Source of the DNA: Phycisphaeraceae bacterium
GTDB taxonomy: Bacteria; Planctomycetota; Phycisphaerae; Phycisphaerales; SM1A02
Length of the DNA: 64,000 nucleotides
Assembly: GCA_019636735.1 (NCBI GenBank)
Contig: JAHBWY010000006.1
Span: forward strand, 62,001 to 126,000
Direction: 5' to 3'
The notes below the pieces were generated by a model that was not told the origin of the DNA, did not search any database, and worked only from the letters and a program-made list of their open reading frames with translations. Made by a program: the position numbers and the translations under genes. Shown here one piece after another: positions 8,987 through 17,983 of the stretch; positions within the stretch are counted from its first letter, which is position 1; each line of letters starts with the position of its first letter.

Positions 8987-10417
8987 TCAGCGCCGCGGAT
9001 TCCTGCCTCGCGATGGCGCACTCTCGCTTCGGCCAGCCGGGCGCCCCGTCACGCGCGGCTGCGAGGTCGCGGCCTCGGCCATGCGCGGAGCGGCGCTGGG
9101 CGATCCATCGGGCAGGCGCGGCTCGACCCGGGCGAAGACCAGCCGACCCGCCTGCGTCTGGAGCGTGTTGGTCACGGTCACCGCAAGGACTTCGCCCACG
9201 CGCGATGCCGCGTCGTCAACCACCACCATCGTGCCATCAGGCAGGAAGCCGACGCCCTGCCCTTCATTCTCACCTTCACGGGCGATGGTCACGGTCAGCG
9301 CGTCACCGACGCTTGCCACCGGACGCACGGCCGCTGAAAGTTGGTGGAGGTTGAGGACGGTGACGCCCTGAATGCCGCCCAGCTTCTGGAGATTCGAGTC
9401 CGTGGTCAGGACCCGCATGTTCTCCTTTCGCGCCACTTCGAGCAGCATGCGATCGACCGGCATGCCCTCGACCGAGTACGCCTCGATCGAGACATCGGCC
9501 TCCGGCGTGCGCTGAAGCTCGGCGACGAGATCGAGGCCGCGCCGACCGCGCTGCCGCTTCTGGCGGTCGCCGCTGTCGGCCAGCCGCTGCAACTCCTCGA
9601 GCACGAAGCGGGGAATGATCAGCGACGCGTCGAGGAAGCCGCTCGCAGCGAGTTCGCGCACGCGACCGTCGATGAGCGCGCTCGAATCGACCAGCATCGG
9701 GCGGAGCCCGCGTCGCTGCCGGGCGAACTCCACATAGGGAATCACGAGGCGGAAGTCATCCTTGGTGGTCAGGACCACGATGACCGTCAGGTAGCAGATG
9801 ATCAGGCCGATGACGACCTTCACGAGGTTCGTGTAGATGCGAACCAGCGGAACCTTGTCCAGTTCCCACGCGCTCATGATCATCTCGATGAGCGCACCGA
9901 AGCCGACGGCCGCGACCAGGCCGACGGAGATGCCGATGTAGACGCCAACGACGCTCGAGAGGCGCTTGTTCGGCGTCATCAGGTCGACAAGGACCACGAT
10001 GACTCCGACCATCGCACCGGCAACGAGCACGCCGAGCAGCGTCCACCCAGTGAAGTGCGTGTTGGTCGTGCTCGAGAAGACGAGCGCCGTGACCGTCACG
10101 ATCAGCACGATGAAGATGCTGCGGACCGTCATCATCAATAGACGACCGGCTCGCTGCGACGATCCTTCGAAGCCCAGCGGCATGCCGACTCCGCGGCGGA
10201 CCGGCTCGGCGTCCCGCGAGGACGGCGCCTCCGGGGCGACGGGCGCGGCGCCGCTCTCCATGCGCTCCAAGCGCTCCGGGCTCACGGCGCTTGGCGCATC
10301 TCCCCCGATTGTGTGTCCGTTGGCGACAGCCGAGGGAGCCTCCTGATCGTGATCATCCACGGGCCTCGGCGAACCTTCCATCATCGTGAGTCTATGCATC
10401 GGCTTCGGGAGCACCAT
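8987..10417 (-). CDS. Membrane PIN/TRAM domain protein (YacL family)
   Basis: A 476-aa integral membrane protein with a cytoplasmic PIN nuclease-like fold and a C-terminal TRAM domain, as in Bacillus YacL. Residues 1-90 are low complexity, four hydrophobic helices follow at about 92-215, then a PIN domain (LVDSSALIDGRVRELAASGF, with later acidic residues VDRMLLEVARKE and LTTDSNLQKLG), then TRAM (about 350-425). The last 45 residues are a basic, disordered tail. The start is uncertain: ATGs at 10417, 10399 and 10384 are in frame and none has a Shine-Dalgarno. It is divergent from the SRP RNA. A regulatory RNase role is inferred; the biological role of the family is poorly known. Confidence 0.88.
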   Translation of the reverse strand: MVLPKPMHRLTMMEGSPRPVDDHDQEAPSAVANGHTIGGDAPSAVSPERLERMESGAAPVAPEAPSSRDAEPVRRGVGMPLGFEGSSQRAGRLLMMTVRSIFIVLIVTVTALVFSSTTNTHFTGWTLLGVLVAGAMVGVIVVLVDLMTPNKRLSSVVGVYIGISVGLVAAVGFGALIEMIMSAWELDKVPLVRIYTNLVKVVIGLIICYLTVIVVLTTKDDFRLVIPYVEFARQRRGLRPMLVDSSALIDGRVRELAASGFLDASLIIPRFVLEELQRLADSGDRQKRQRGRRGLDLVAELQRTPEADVSIEAYSVEGMPVDRMLLEVARKENMRVLTTDSNLQKLGGIQGVTVLNLHQLSAAVRPVASVGDALTVTIAREGENEGQGVGFLPDGTMVVVDDAASRVGEVLAVTVTNTLQTQAGRLVFARVEPRLPDGSPSAAPRMAEAATSQPRVTGRPAGRSESAPSRGRNPRR

Positions 10418-10431
10418 GGCTTTGCTAGGAT
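10404..10431 (+). promoter_or_regulatory. Candidate SRP RNA promoter
   Basis: TTCGGG (10404-10409), a 16-base spacer and TAGGAT (10426-10431) are placed to start a transcript near 10438, just before the first paired bases of the SRP RNA. Confidence 0.4.
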
Positions 10432-10442
10432 GCCCCCCTGCG

Positions 10443-10566
10443 ACGGCGACGGAGGACGGTCGGGTCCGTTGGACGGTCGTCCCGGGAACCAGGTCAGGGC
10501 CTGACGGCAGCAGCCTTCAACGGCGGCAACCGAGCCCTCGGCAACCTGGCCGTCCTCCGCGTCGTT
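10443..10566 (+). ncRNA. ffs: Signal recognition particle RNA (4.5S type)
   Basis: The conserved helix-8 core is visible: ccaggtcagg, a three-pair stem gcc/ggc, a tetraloop at 10502-10505, then agcagcc. This matches the Ffh-binding domain of bacterial 4.5S RNA. Long flanking pairing supports the ends: ggaggacgg (10451-10459) pairs with ccgtcctcc, and ccgttg pairs with caacgg further in. The tetraloop is TGAC (URRC class) rather than the common GGAA (GNRA class). No Alu domain is evident. It lies 17 bases before dnaX; ends are approximate to a few bases. Confidence 0.88.
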
Positions 10567-10583
10567 GCGCTTGAGGTCGCGGC

Positions 10584-12308
10584 GTGGCCACACGAAAGAC
10601 TCCATCCAAGCGCGCCGCTGCAGAGCCGAGTGTCGAGGGCGATGCGCCCCGGGGTTACACGGTTCTCGCGCGGCGCTACCGCAGCCGGAGCTTCGACGAG
10701 ATCATCGGCCAGGAGCCGATTGCCCGGACGCTCAGGAACGCCATCGCCCAAGGGCGCGTTGCGCATGCGTACCTCTTCTGCGGCACGCGTGGCGTGGGCA
10801 AGACGAGCATGGCGCGCATCTTCGCCGCCGCCCTGAATGTGAGCGATCAGGCGGAAGCCGAGGCGATCCGGGACGCCATCATGCGCGGCCAGGACATGGA
10901 TGTGATCGAGATCGACGGCGCGAGCAATCGCGGCATCGACGATGCCCGCGAGCTCATCGCCGCCGCGGGCATTGCTCCGGCGCGAAGCCCCTCCAAGATC
11001 TACATCATCGACGAAGTTCACATGCTCACAACGCCGGCGTTCAACGCGCTCCTGAAGACCATGGAGGAGCCACCGCCAAATGTGAAGTTCATCCTCTGCA
11101 CGACGGAAGCCCACAAGGTTCCGGCGACCATCCAGAGTCGCTGCCAGCGCTTCGACTTTCGCGCGATTCCCCCGAGCCAGATCGGGGAGCATCTCCGGGA
11201 TATCTTCGCCCGCGAGGGGATTTCGGCCCAGGACGAAGTCGTGCGCCTGCTCGCGCGCCAGGCGAACGGATCGATGCGGGATGCGCTCTCTCTGGCCGAT
11301 CGCCTCATCGCCGCGAGCGAAGGTGAGCTCACACGCACCCTCGCCGAGGAAGTCCTTGGCCTTCCGGATGAAGAGCGTGTCTCCTCGCTCGTCGAGGCGA
11401 TCCGGGCTGGCGATGCGGCGCTGGCCCTTGAGCGAAGCGCCGAGCTGCTCGAGCAGGGCATTCCCGTGGAGCGAGCGCTTGAGTTGCTCGCCGATCGCTA
11501 CCGCACCCTCATGCTGACGCGCGTCTGCGGCGCAGAATCAACGCTCCTTGACCTTGGCGCCGAAGCGCGGCGCGCTGTCGCGTCGCAGGTGGCTGACACT
11601 CCACCGGAACTCTTCGTTCATCACATCGCCCTCTGTGATGCGGCCGCGCGGCATGCCCGCGGTGCAAGCACGCCCCGCACCATCTTCGACGCCACGATCG
11701 TGCGGCTCGCACTCTCCGATCGCTTCACCTCGCTTCGCGAAGCGCAGCGCGACGCCTCGGGAAAGGGTCCGCGAATGGACGCTCCACGGGGAGCGCCCGC
11801 GGCCGGAGGTGCATCCGTTTCGGACGCACCCGGTCGGGCTCGCGGTTCGCTGCCCGCCGCCGTGGCGCCTGCTCGCCCGCAGTCGGCCGCTTCGGGCGAA
11901 CCGCCACGACCTGCGCCGCCGCGCAGCGTCTCGGCTGAGGCACTCACGCCTCGGCAGAGCTCGACTCAGGACCATCCCCCACGCCCCGGCGCATCTGTGT
12001 CGCAGGGAGCATCACCCGCAGCCGAAGCACCGCGGCCCGCGTCGCCTCGAAGCGCGACCGGTGTTGGCGATGCGACGCGCGCGACCGAGGCTGCATCCGC
12101 GGCGAGTGGCGTGCGCCGCACACCGCTGCACGGTGCCGATCTCGTGGCGGCGCGCAATGAGGTGGTCAACCATCCCGTGGTCCAGCGGGCCATGGACCTC
12201 TTTGACGCATCCATTCATCGAATTGAGCGGATCGAGCGGGCCATGCCCGCCGCGCCCGTCAGCGACCCAGCGTCAGAAGACCCCGAAGAAGCTCATCCGC
12301 CGTCGTGA
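10584..12308 (+). CDS. dnaX: DNA polymerase III subunits gamma and tau
   Basis: AAA+ clamp-loader ATPase that opens the sliding clamp and couples the replisome. The 574-aa protein begins at GTG 10584 with a GAGG box 7 bases upstream. Walker A is GTRGVGKTS (67-75), the sensor/Walker B is YIIDEVHML, and the SRC arginine-finger motif is in TIQSRCQRFDFR. The four-cysteine zinc module that normally follows ALNC is missing: residues 84-105 read ALNVSDQAEAEAIRDAIMRG. Residues about 395-520 are a Pro/Ala/Arg/Ser-rich linker. The last 50 bases overlap the 3' end of flgE on the other strand. No obvious programmed frameshift heptamer was seen. Confidence 0.94.
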   Translation: MATRKTPSKRAAAEPSVEGDAPRGYTVLARRYRSRSFDEIIGQEPIARTLRNAIAQGRVAHAYLFCGTRGVGKTSMARIFAAALNVSDQAEAEAIRDAIMRGQDMDVIEIDGASNRGIDDARELIAAAGIAPARSPSKIYIIDEVHMLTTPAFNALLKTMEEPPPNVKFILCTTEAHKVPATIQSRCQRFDFRAIPPSQIGEHLRDIFAREGISAQDEVVRLLARQANGSMRDALSLADRLIAASEGELTRTLAEEVLGLPDEERVSSLVEAIRAGDAALALERSAELLEQGIPVERALELLADRYRTLMLTRVCGAESTLLDLGAEARRAVASQVADTPPELFVHHIALCDAAARHARGASTPRTIFDATIVRLALSDRFTSLREAQRDASGKGPRMDAPRGAPAAGGASVSDAPGRARGSLPAAVAPARPQSAASGEPPRPAPPRSVSAEALTPRQSSTQDHPPRPGASVSQGASPAAEAPRPASPRSATGVGDATRATEAASAASGVRRTPLHGADLVAARNEVVNHPVVQRAMDLFDASIHRIERIERAMPAAPVSDPASEDPEEAHPPS

Positions 12309-14025
12309 TCACGCGACTGGCGGCACTGAACCCGGTGGTCGCCTGCACCATGTCGACGAACTCCTGGGAGAGATCGACATTGGCTTGTTCGAGAGCGCCG
12401 CTCAAGACCCGGCCCATTCCGAAGGTGCCCGCGCCACCGACGATGGCATCGCCCGAGAGCGAGGTGGCGCCGAACTGATTGTCTCCGAAGTCCATCAATC
12501 CGTCGGCATTGGCGAAGCGGGCGATCGCAAGTTGGGCGAGCACCTGCGTCAGTCCGTTGGTGAATCCACCGACGACGAGCCCATCGGCACTCACCGCGAA
12601 CTGGCTCAGCGTGCCGGGTGGTGCGCCGTCATTGGAGACGGTGGCGATGGCGCCGTTTGAATCAGCCAGCGCTCGAAGCGGACCGAGCGCACTCGTGAGA
12701 TTGATCGAGAGCGGCTGCCCCGGGCCGTTGTTCGGAGGTGTCCCCTGCGGCACGATCAGTTGCATGTTCTGCACCGAGGTGAGCTGCCCGTTGCCGTTGA
12801 ATGAGACGCTGCCCACCTGGATCACGCGGGGAAGCACCGTGGGATTGTTGCTCTCAACCAGCATCTGCCAGGTCGTCGAGCCATCGGGCTGCCGAGCCTG
12901 CAGAACGAAGGTCACATCGACGAGCGCGGGGTTCCCCAGCGAGTCATAGACCGCGATGGTGGTTCGAACGCTCTCGCCGTTGGCCTCCTGCACCTGCGCG
13001 AGCAGGAATGGGTTCGTCTGCCCCACCGAGCCGCCGTTGACGACAATGTTCGCATTGGTGATCGTGAGCGACTGGACCGTGCCCTCGTTACCGGTGATGA
13101 CGAGTTGCCCGTCGACGATGGCGACACCGCCACCGAGCGACTGACCATTGACCGTGGTCGAATCCAGGCCGAGCGATGCAGCCATGAACGCGGCGAAGTC
13201 GGCGAGTGTGACTCCATGCGCAATCGCTCCGGGAACCGGATCGGCGGAGATCGCGAAGGTCTGCGACGGAATCGGCTTCCCGCCCTTCAGGATTCCGGTG
13301 AGCGTGATGGTGCGCGGGTCATCGGCCGGGTCGAACGCGACGATCGAGGTCCCCGTGCCGGTGCCATCATCGATGTAGAGCGTGGTCTCGGTGAGATCCT
13401 CATCGCCCACCGCGAGTTGAGTCATCTCGGGATCGAGATAGAAGACCTGACTCAGGTGCCTCGACCCCTGCGAGGCCACGATGCCGGAGGCGTTCAATGT
13501 TCCACCGATCGCGACGGTGCTCGTTGCCGCCGCAATAGTGAGCGTGCCGAGCGGAATGTTGATAGGTTGCGTGGCGGTCTGCACGATCGAGCCGTTCGCA
13601 TCGACCGGGAAGCCCTGCAGGAACAGGCCATTGCGGGTGACGAGATTCCCCGCGGCATCGAGAAGGAATGTCCCGTCGCGCGTGAAGCGCATGACCGGAC
13701 CGTTCTGCACCATGAAGAAGCCTGCGCCGTCGATCGCCATGTCGGTGGCGATGCCCGTCGCCGCAATGGGACCCTGGATCCAACTTCGCGAGAGGCCGCT
13801 CGAGATCGAGCCCATGCCGACACTCGCCGGCAGAGGGCCGCCGCCACCTCCGGACATCATGCCGCCGATTGATCCCGAGACACCATAAAGCGGCGTGAAG
13901 TGAACACGGTTCGCCTTGAAGGCGGTGGTGTTCACATTCGCGATGTTGTTACCGATGACATCGAGGCGCCTCGTGTTGGAGAGGAGCCCCGAGAGACCGG
14001 TCATGAGTGCGTTGACACTGGCCAT
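12259..14025 (-). CDS. flgE: Flagellar hook protein FlgE
   Basis: Forms the flagellar hook outside the cell after export by the flagellar type III system. The 588-aa protein has the N-terminal flagellar rod/hook motif (LSNTRRLDVIGNNIANVNTTAF) and matching C-terminal coiled-coil ending ITTADELLRGLLTLGR. Between them are DGAGFFMVQNG and a long variable surface domain (about 170-450) rich in Thr/Val/Gly. It is longer than enteric FlgE (about 400 aa), which is common outside Enterobacteria. It is the last gene of the flagellar run, 15 bases after flgD. Its conserved C-terminus is encoded in the overlap with dnaX, so the overlap is real. Confidence 0.94.
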   Translation of the reverse strand: MASVNALMTGLSGLLSNTRRLDVIGNNIANVNTTAFKANRVHFTPLYGVSGSIGGMMSGGGGGPLPASVGMGSISSGLSRSWIQGPIAATGIATDMAIDGAGFFMVQNGPVMRFTRDGTFLLDAAGNLVTRNGLFLQGFPVDANGSIVQTATQPINIPLGTLTIAAATSTVAIGGTLNASGIVASQGSRHLSQVFYLDPEMTQLAVGDEDLTETTLYIDDGTGTGTSIVAFDPADDPRTITLTGILKGGKPIPSQTFAISADPVPGAIAHGVTLADFAAFMAASLGLDSTTVNGQSLGGGVAIVDGQLVITGNEGTVQSLTITNANIVVNGGSVGQTNPFLLAQVQEANGESVRTTIAVYDSLGNPALVDVTFVLQARQPDGSTTWQMLVESNNPTVLPRVIQVGSVSFNGNGQLTSVQNMQLIVPQGTPPNNGPGQPLSINLTSALGPLRALADSNGAIATVSNDGAPPGTLSQFAVSADGLVVGGFTNGLTQVLAQLAIARFANADGLMDFGDNQFGATSLSGDAIVGGAGTFGMGRVLSGALEQANVDLSQEFVDMVQATTGFSAASRVITTADELLRGLLTLGR

Positions 14026-14040
14026 GGGGAGTTCCCGCGA

Positions 14041-14529
14041 TCAGGAGTTGCCGTCCTTGCCGTCGGTTCCATCGTTGCCGTCAGAGCCGCCGTTGCCGGA
14101 CGCATCGCCGCTGCTGTTCGGCGAGGGCTTCGAGGCGTGGATGCTCTGCACGAGCCCCATCGGAACAAGGTGACCGCTCTCCAGTTCGAGCAGCGGGCCG
14201 TTGGCGCTCTGGATGACGCCGATCACGCTTCCGGACACCGGCAGGAGTTCCGTGGAGTACCCCTTGATGTAACGGCCGATCATGTCGCTCGCGCCCCAGC
14301 TTGAGGCGGAGTCTGCGACCTTCGAGAGTCGCTGACCGAGCTCCATGTTGGTCTGGATGCTGCGGATCGAGTCGATCTGACGCAGCAACTCCGAAGAGTC
14401 GTTCGGCTTGAACGGATCCTGGTTGCGCAGTTCGGTGAAGATGAGTTTGACGAAGTCCTCGCTCTTCAACTCGCCGAAGCGGCTGGGAAGGAGCGTGGGG
14501 CCTGGAGAGGTGGAGGCGATGACGGACAT
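14041..14529 (-). CDS. flgD: Flagellar hook assembly protein FlgD
   Basis: Hook cap scaffold needed for FlgE polymerisation. The 162-aa protein is short for the family (about 220) and lacks much of the C-terminal Tudor/FN3 part. It keeps the signature LKSEDFVKLIFTELRNQDPF and the following NDSSELLRQI. The tail (residues 137-162) is Gly/Asp/Ser-rich. ATG 14529 gives the ~20-residue leader that FlgD uses for export, at the cost of a 64-base overlap with fliK. A TTG at 14469 overlapping the fliK stop (TTGA) is the alternative. Confidence 0.88.
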   Translation of the reverse strand: MSVIASTSPGPTLLPSRFGELKSEDFVKLIFTELRNQDPFKPNDSSELLRQIDSIRSIQTNMELGQRLSKVADSASSWGASDMIGRYIKGYSTELLPVSGSVIGVIQSANGPLLELESGHLVPMGLVQSIHASKPSPNSSGDASGNGGSDGNDGTDGKDGNS

Positions 14530-15440
14530 GAGGCGGATCCTTCAGCGTCTCCGGGCGCCTCGAAGATGGGTCGTGCGACTGACGCCATGGCGAAGACAAC
14601 TTCGCTTCGTCGGCGCAGCTCGCGTTCGGCCTCCTGCCGACCCTGGCTGGCGTGGCCTCCCGCGTCGAAGGAGTCACCGAGTCCCTGGCGCGTCGTCTCC
14701 TCAACGCGCCGGAACTCGGTCGGCTCAACACCGAGCCGTCCGACGGAGATGCCCTGCCGCTCGAACGATTGCCGGAGCATGCTGAGGTTCCCCTCAAGCA
14801 AACGGGATGCCTCGGCGCCTCCCCGGAAGAGAACTTCGATCCTCCCTGCCTCGAACCGCATGCGGATCTCCAAGGTCCCCAGTTCCGGCGGCGAGAGACG
14901 CATCACGAGCGTGCCGCCTCGCTGCTGGAGGAGCGCGTGAACACCTCGTTCAACGAGCCGAAGTCCGGCGGCTCCTGCGCCAGGCGCAGGAAGTGCGCCT
15001 GAGGACGCGTGGGGCGACTCCTGCACTGCGGCGTTTCGGCCGGCCGAGATCGCCCCGGTGGGCAGCGCCGCAGGATCATCGGCCGCCACGGCACCGACGA
15101 GAAGCTCCGTGACCGGTTCAAGTTGGGGCACACCCAGCGCCTCGTTGTCGACCGCAAGAGTGGCCATCAGCAGCGCAGCGTCCTCATGACGAAGGGGACG
15201 CATCGCGGGAGCAGCGCTCGCGTCTGCCGCGGGCGCATCCGCTCGAGGCGAGGCATCGTCACGAGCCGCTCGACCGCGCCCCTTGCCCTGATCGCTCTCA
15301 ATGGGCGACGACGCACCCGATTCCATAGGGCTCTTCACCGTCGCCGCCTGCCCCTGCTCAAGGCGCCATGTCGTTGTTCGCCCGCCCACGGAGTTCGGCG
15401 GCGCAGCCAGATCAGCGATGGGGTGCATTGGAATGGGCAT
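14466..15440 (-). CDS. fliK: Flagellar hook-length control protein FliK
   Basis: Secreted ruler that switches export specificity once the hook is complete. The 324-aa protein has a low-complexity N-terminal half and the conserved C-terminal Flg_hook domain, whose core is LVMRLSPPELGTLEIRMRFE followed by a helix LLEGNLSMLRQSFERQGISV. ATG 15440 is chosen because GAGGTGG lies five bases upstream; it overlaps the preceding gene by 29 bases. The last ~35 codons are Ser/Pro-rich and overlap the flgD start in another frame. Identification rests on the C-terminal domain and gene order. Confidence 0.88.
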   Translation of the reverse strand: MPIPMHPIADLAAPPNSVGGRTTTWRLEQGQAATVKSPMESGASSPIESDQGKGRGRAARDDASPRADAPAADASAAPAMRPLRHEDAALLMATLAVDNEALGVPQLEPVTELLVGAVAADDPAALPTGAISAGRNAAVQESPHASSGALPAPGAGAAGLRLVERGVHALLQQRGGTLVMRLSPPELGTLEIRMRFEAGRIEVLFRGGAEASRLLEGNLSMLRQSFERQGISVGRLGVEPTEFRRVEETTRQGLGDSFDAGGHASQGRQEAERELRRRSEVVFAMASVARPIFEAPGDAEGSASCPSSPPPLQAPRSFPAASAS

Positions 15441-16125
15441 GGCCACCTCGCCCCTGGAGGGCATGGAGAAGATCGGCTGCCAAGGCCGCCTCCTCTGCAC
15501 TCTTCATCTCGCGCAAGATGCGATTCGCGTTGAATCGCGACATCTGCTCGAGATACCGGACAGCATCGTCGATGCGACCTCCCCGGGCCGCCTCAACGAT
15601 CCACTCCTTCGCCTGCCTCGGTGACGCTCCCTCGAGCAGGGCCACGGTGCGACGGAACTGCTGATCCCTGCGACTGGCTTCATCGGTGTCGAGTTGGGCG
15701 CGGCGCGCGGCAACCTGTCGCTCGAAGGCCGCCTCTTCATCGCGCAGGAGCGTGGCTCGCTCATCGAGCGAGCGCCCCAGAAGGCGCGCCTCTTCGAGCA
15801 CCATGCGCTGCCTAATCTGCGCCTGGTCGAGAGCCCTGTCGATCTCCGCCGCACGCTCACCGGCGGTTCGAGGTGGAGTCGCCAGACGAACGCGCTCGAT
15901 CTCCATCGAGGCCACCCGCTGCTCCTCGGCCTCAAGATGCTCGCGCCGGGCGCGGGCCTCGGGAATCGGCGTGAAGACGAGCGCCCGCAGCTCGCCGAAC
16001 CGTTCACCATCCATGCGCTCGGTCGCGAAGAGCCAGCCGAGGAAGATGGCGAGCGCCACGAGATTGACGGCCGCCAGCACACCCAGCGCGAAGAGGAGTC
16101 GTCTGACCACGGCGCTCATGCCCAC
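15412..16125 (-). CDS. MotE/YlxF-like flagellar membrane protein
   Basis: A 237-aa protein with one N-terminal membrane helix (about residues 8-32), a long coiled coil (about 60-170) and a C-terminal helical segment (VRYLEQMSRFNANRILREMK) that resembles the MgtE-N-like repeat found in MotE and in YlxF proteins. In many bacteria a gene of this type sits between fliJ and fliK, as here, and MotE is a periplasmic chaperone of the stator protein MotC/MotB. The role is therefore likely in stator or export support, but this is inference from position and architecture. The start may be ATG 16125 or 16119; both overlap fliJ. Confidence 0.75.
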   Translation of the reverse strand: MGMSAVVRRLLFALGVLAAVNLVALAIFLGWLFATERMDGERFGELRALVFTPIPEARARREHLEAEEQRVASMEIERVRLATPPRTAGERAAEIDRALDQAQIRQRMVLEEARLLGRSLDERATLLRDEEAAFERQVAARRAQLDTDEASRRDQQFRRTVALLEGASPRQAKEWIVEAARGGRIDDAVRYLEQMSRFNANRILREMKSAEEAALAADLLHALQGRGGHAHSNAPHR

Positions 16126-16559
16126 TCTCCCGTGCAGCGAGCGGCGATCTCATCAAGCGACGCCTGCTCAGATCGCTCACGCCGTGCCACTTCTTCGCGT
16201 TGCCGTCGCTCTCTGAGGAGTTCGACCGCGCGGCGATCCGCCGACGCCGCCGCGAGCACCGCTCTCGCGTGCTGAAGTGCTGGTGCCATCGAGAAGAGCG
16301 CCTGCGTCGCCCGGCGTCGATGACGCTCTTCAATCAGGGCCGCATGCGCCGTCAGGCGAAGGGTCGCGGAGTCAAGACGCCCCTCGAGGGCATCGCGTAA
16401 CTCCTCCTGGGCCGCTTCGATCCGTGCGCCAGCAGCACGAATCGCCTCTTCAGCCGCGAGCTTCATCCGCTCCTGCTCGGCGAGGGCAACAGCCACGCGC
16501 AGCTCGGTGTGACGACGCACGCGCAGCACCGATTCAAATGGCCGCGGTGCGGGGCTCAT
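16116..16559 (-). CDS. fliJ: Flagellar export protein FliJ
   Basis: FliJ is the coiled-coil stalk of the FliH-FliI-FliJ export ATPase complex and contacts FlhA. The 147-aa protein is almost entirely amphipathic helix with heptad spacing and charged Arg/Glu repeats, the right length for FliJ. Sequence conservation in the family is low, so the call relies on size, coiled-coil nature and exact position between fliI (four-base overlap) and the YlxF-like gene. Confidence 0.85.
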   Translation of the reverse strand: MSPAPRPFESVLRVRRHTELRVAVALAEQERMKLAAEEAIRAAGARIEAAQEELRDALEGRLDSATLRLTAHAALIEERHRRRATQALFSMAPALQHARAVLAAASADRRAVELLRERRQREEVARRERSEQASLDEIAARCTGEWA

Positions 16560-17983
16560 GCGGCGACGCCCTCGGACTTGACGGTGTTAACGCGAGGCGC
16601 GGCGACCGCCCTCGTGGCGGCGGCCGTCGTGCCCGCGTTCGAAGCGGGCGCCCGGCGCCGCAATGCCTCGGCCTCGGCACAAAGCTCGGCGAGCGTGGCG
16701 AGCGCCACCTGACGCGGCGCGGACTCATCGAGCTCCTGCCGCAGGAACTGATCGATCCGCTCGCGCAGGGCGATTGCCACATCGGCATCGGGGTTCGATC
16801 CGCGTGCATACGCACCGATCGAGAGGAGCTCCTGCACTTCCCGATGCGCCGCGAGCAGTCGCAGCATTGCACGACGCGAACGACCATGCTCCGCCGCGGA
16901 GACCGCGTCGGCGGAGCGGGAGACGGAGTCGAGCACCTCGATCGCGGGAAAGTGCCCGCGCGACGCAAGGGCGCGAGAGAGCACGATGTGGCCATCCAGC
17001 GCACTGCGAGCCGTATCAGCGATGGGCTCCTGCAGGTCATCGCCGTCAACGAGTACGGTAAAGAACGCGGTGATGGCGCCGCGTCCCTCGATGGCCCCCG
17101 CCCTCTCAACAAGGCGCGCCATCGACGCGAAGACGCTGGGCGGATAGCCGCGCGTCGTCGGCGGCTCACCGGCCGAGAGCCCCACCTGGCGCTGCGCCTG
17201 CGCCAGGCGCGTCAAGCTGTCGAAGAGGAGCATCACCTGGCGACCGGCGTCACGAAAGTGTTCGGCGATGGCGAGCGCCGAGTGACACGCGCGCACGCGC
17301 ATGAGTGGCGACTCATCGCCGGTCGAGGCGACGACCACACTGCGGGCGCGTCCTTCGTCGCCGAGCACGACATCGACGAACTCGCGCACCTCGCGGCCGC
17401 GCTCGCCCACGAGCGCGAGGACGACCACATCGGCGGCACAGCGGCGAGCGAGCGTCGCAAGCAGCGTGCTCTTGCCCACACCGGCGCCTGAGAAGAGCCC
17501 CAGTCTCTGCCCGCGCCCGACCGGCAGCATGGCATCGATCGCGCGAATGCCCGTTTCGATCGGCTCTCGCACCGGCTGTCTCAGCAACGGATTGATGGAC
17601 CGTGGATGCAGCGGACGCGGCCGCAAGCGCGGCGCTTCTCCGCCTCCATCGAGCGGTCGACCGAGTGCATCAACCACACGCCCGATCAGGGCGTCTCCCG
17701 CCATCGCCACCGCAGGCAGCGGATCGGCGATGACGCGATCACCCGCAGCAACACCGGAGACCGCGTCGAGCGCCATGACCACCGTACTCCCGCCATCAAA
17801 GCCGACCACTTCGCCCATGGCGCTTCCACTCGACTCACCCCGCGGCTCGATGCGAACGGTCGCGCCGATCGGCAGCCGCAATCCTTCGACGGTGAATCCC
17901 AAGCCGCGACAGGCGCGCACGGTTCCGGAGAGCCGGCGGGGCTCGAGATGACGGAGCGTCTCGAAGTGGGAGACGAGATGCAT
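16556..17983 (-). CDS. fliI: Flagellum-specific ATPase FliI
   Basis: ATPase of the flagellar type III export apparatus, related to the F1 beta subunit. The 475-aa protein has Walker A SGAGVGKS (165-172), Walker B VMLLFDSLTRLAQAQRQVGL and the GEPPTTRGYPPSVF segment typical of FliI/SctN. The ATG start at 17983 shares one base with the fliH stop (TGATG). The C-terminal ~30 residues are an Ala-rich extension. It acts with FliH and FliJ encoded on either side. Confidence 0.97.
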   Translation of the reverse strand: MHLVSHFETLRHLEPRRLSGTVRACRGLGFTVEGLRLPIGATVRIEPRGESSGSAMGEVVGFDGGSTVVMALDAVSGVAAGDRVIADPLPAVAMAGDALIGRVVDALGRPLDGGGEAPRLRPRPLHPRSINPLLRQPVREPIETGIRAIDAMLPVGRGQRLGLFSGAGVGKSTLLATLARRCAADVVVLALVGERGREVREFVDVVLGDEGRARSVVVASTGDESPLMRVRACHSALAIAEHFRDAGRQVMLLFDSLTRLAQAQRQVGLSAGEPPTTRGYPPSVFASMARLVERAGAIEGRGAITAFFTVLVDGDDLQEPIADTARSALDGHIVLSRALASRGHFPAIEVLDSVSRSADAVSAAEHGRSRRAMLRLLAAHREVQELLSIGAYARGSNPDADVAIALRERIDQFLRQELDESAPRQVALATLAELCAEAEALRRRAPASNAGTTAAATRAVAAPRVNTVKSEGVAA

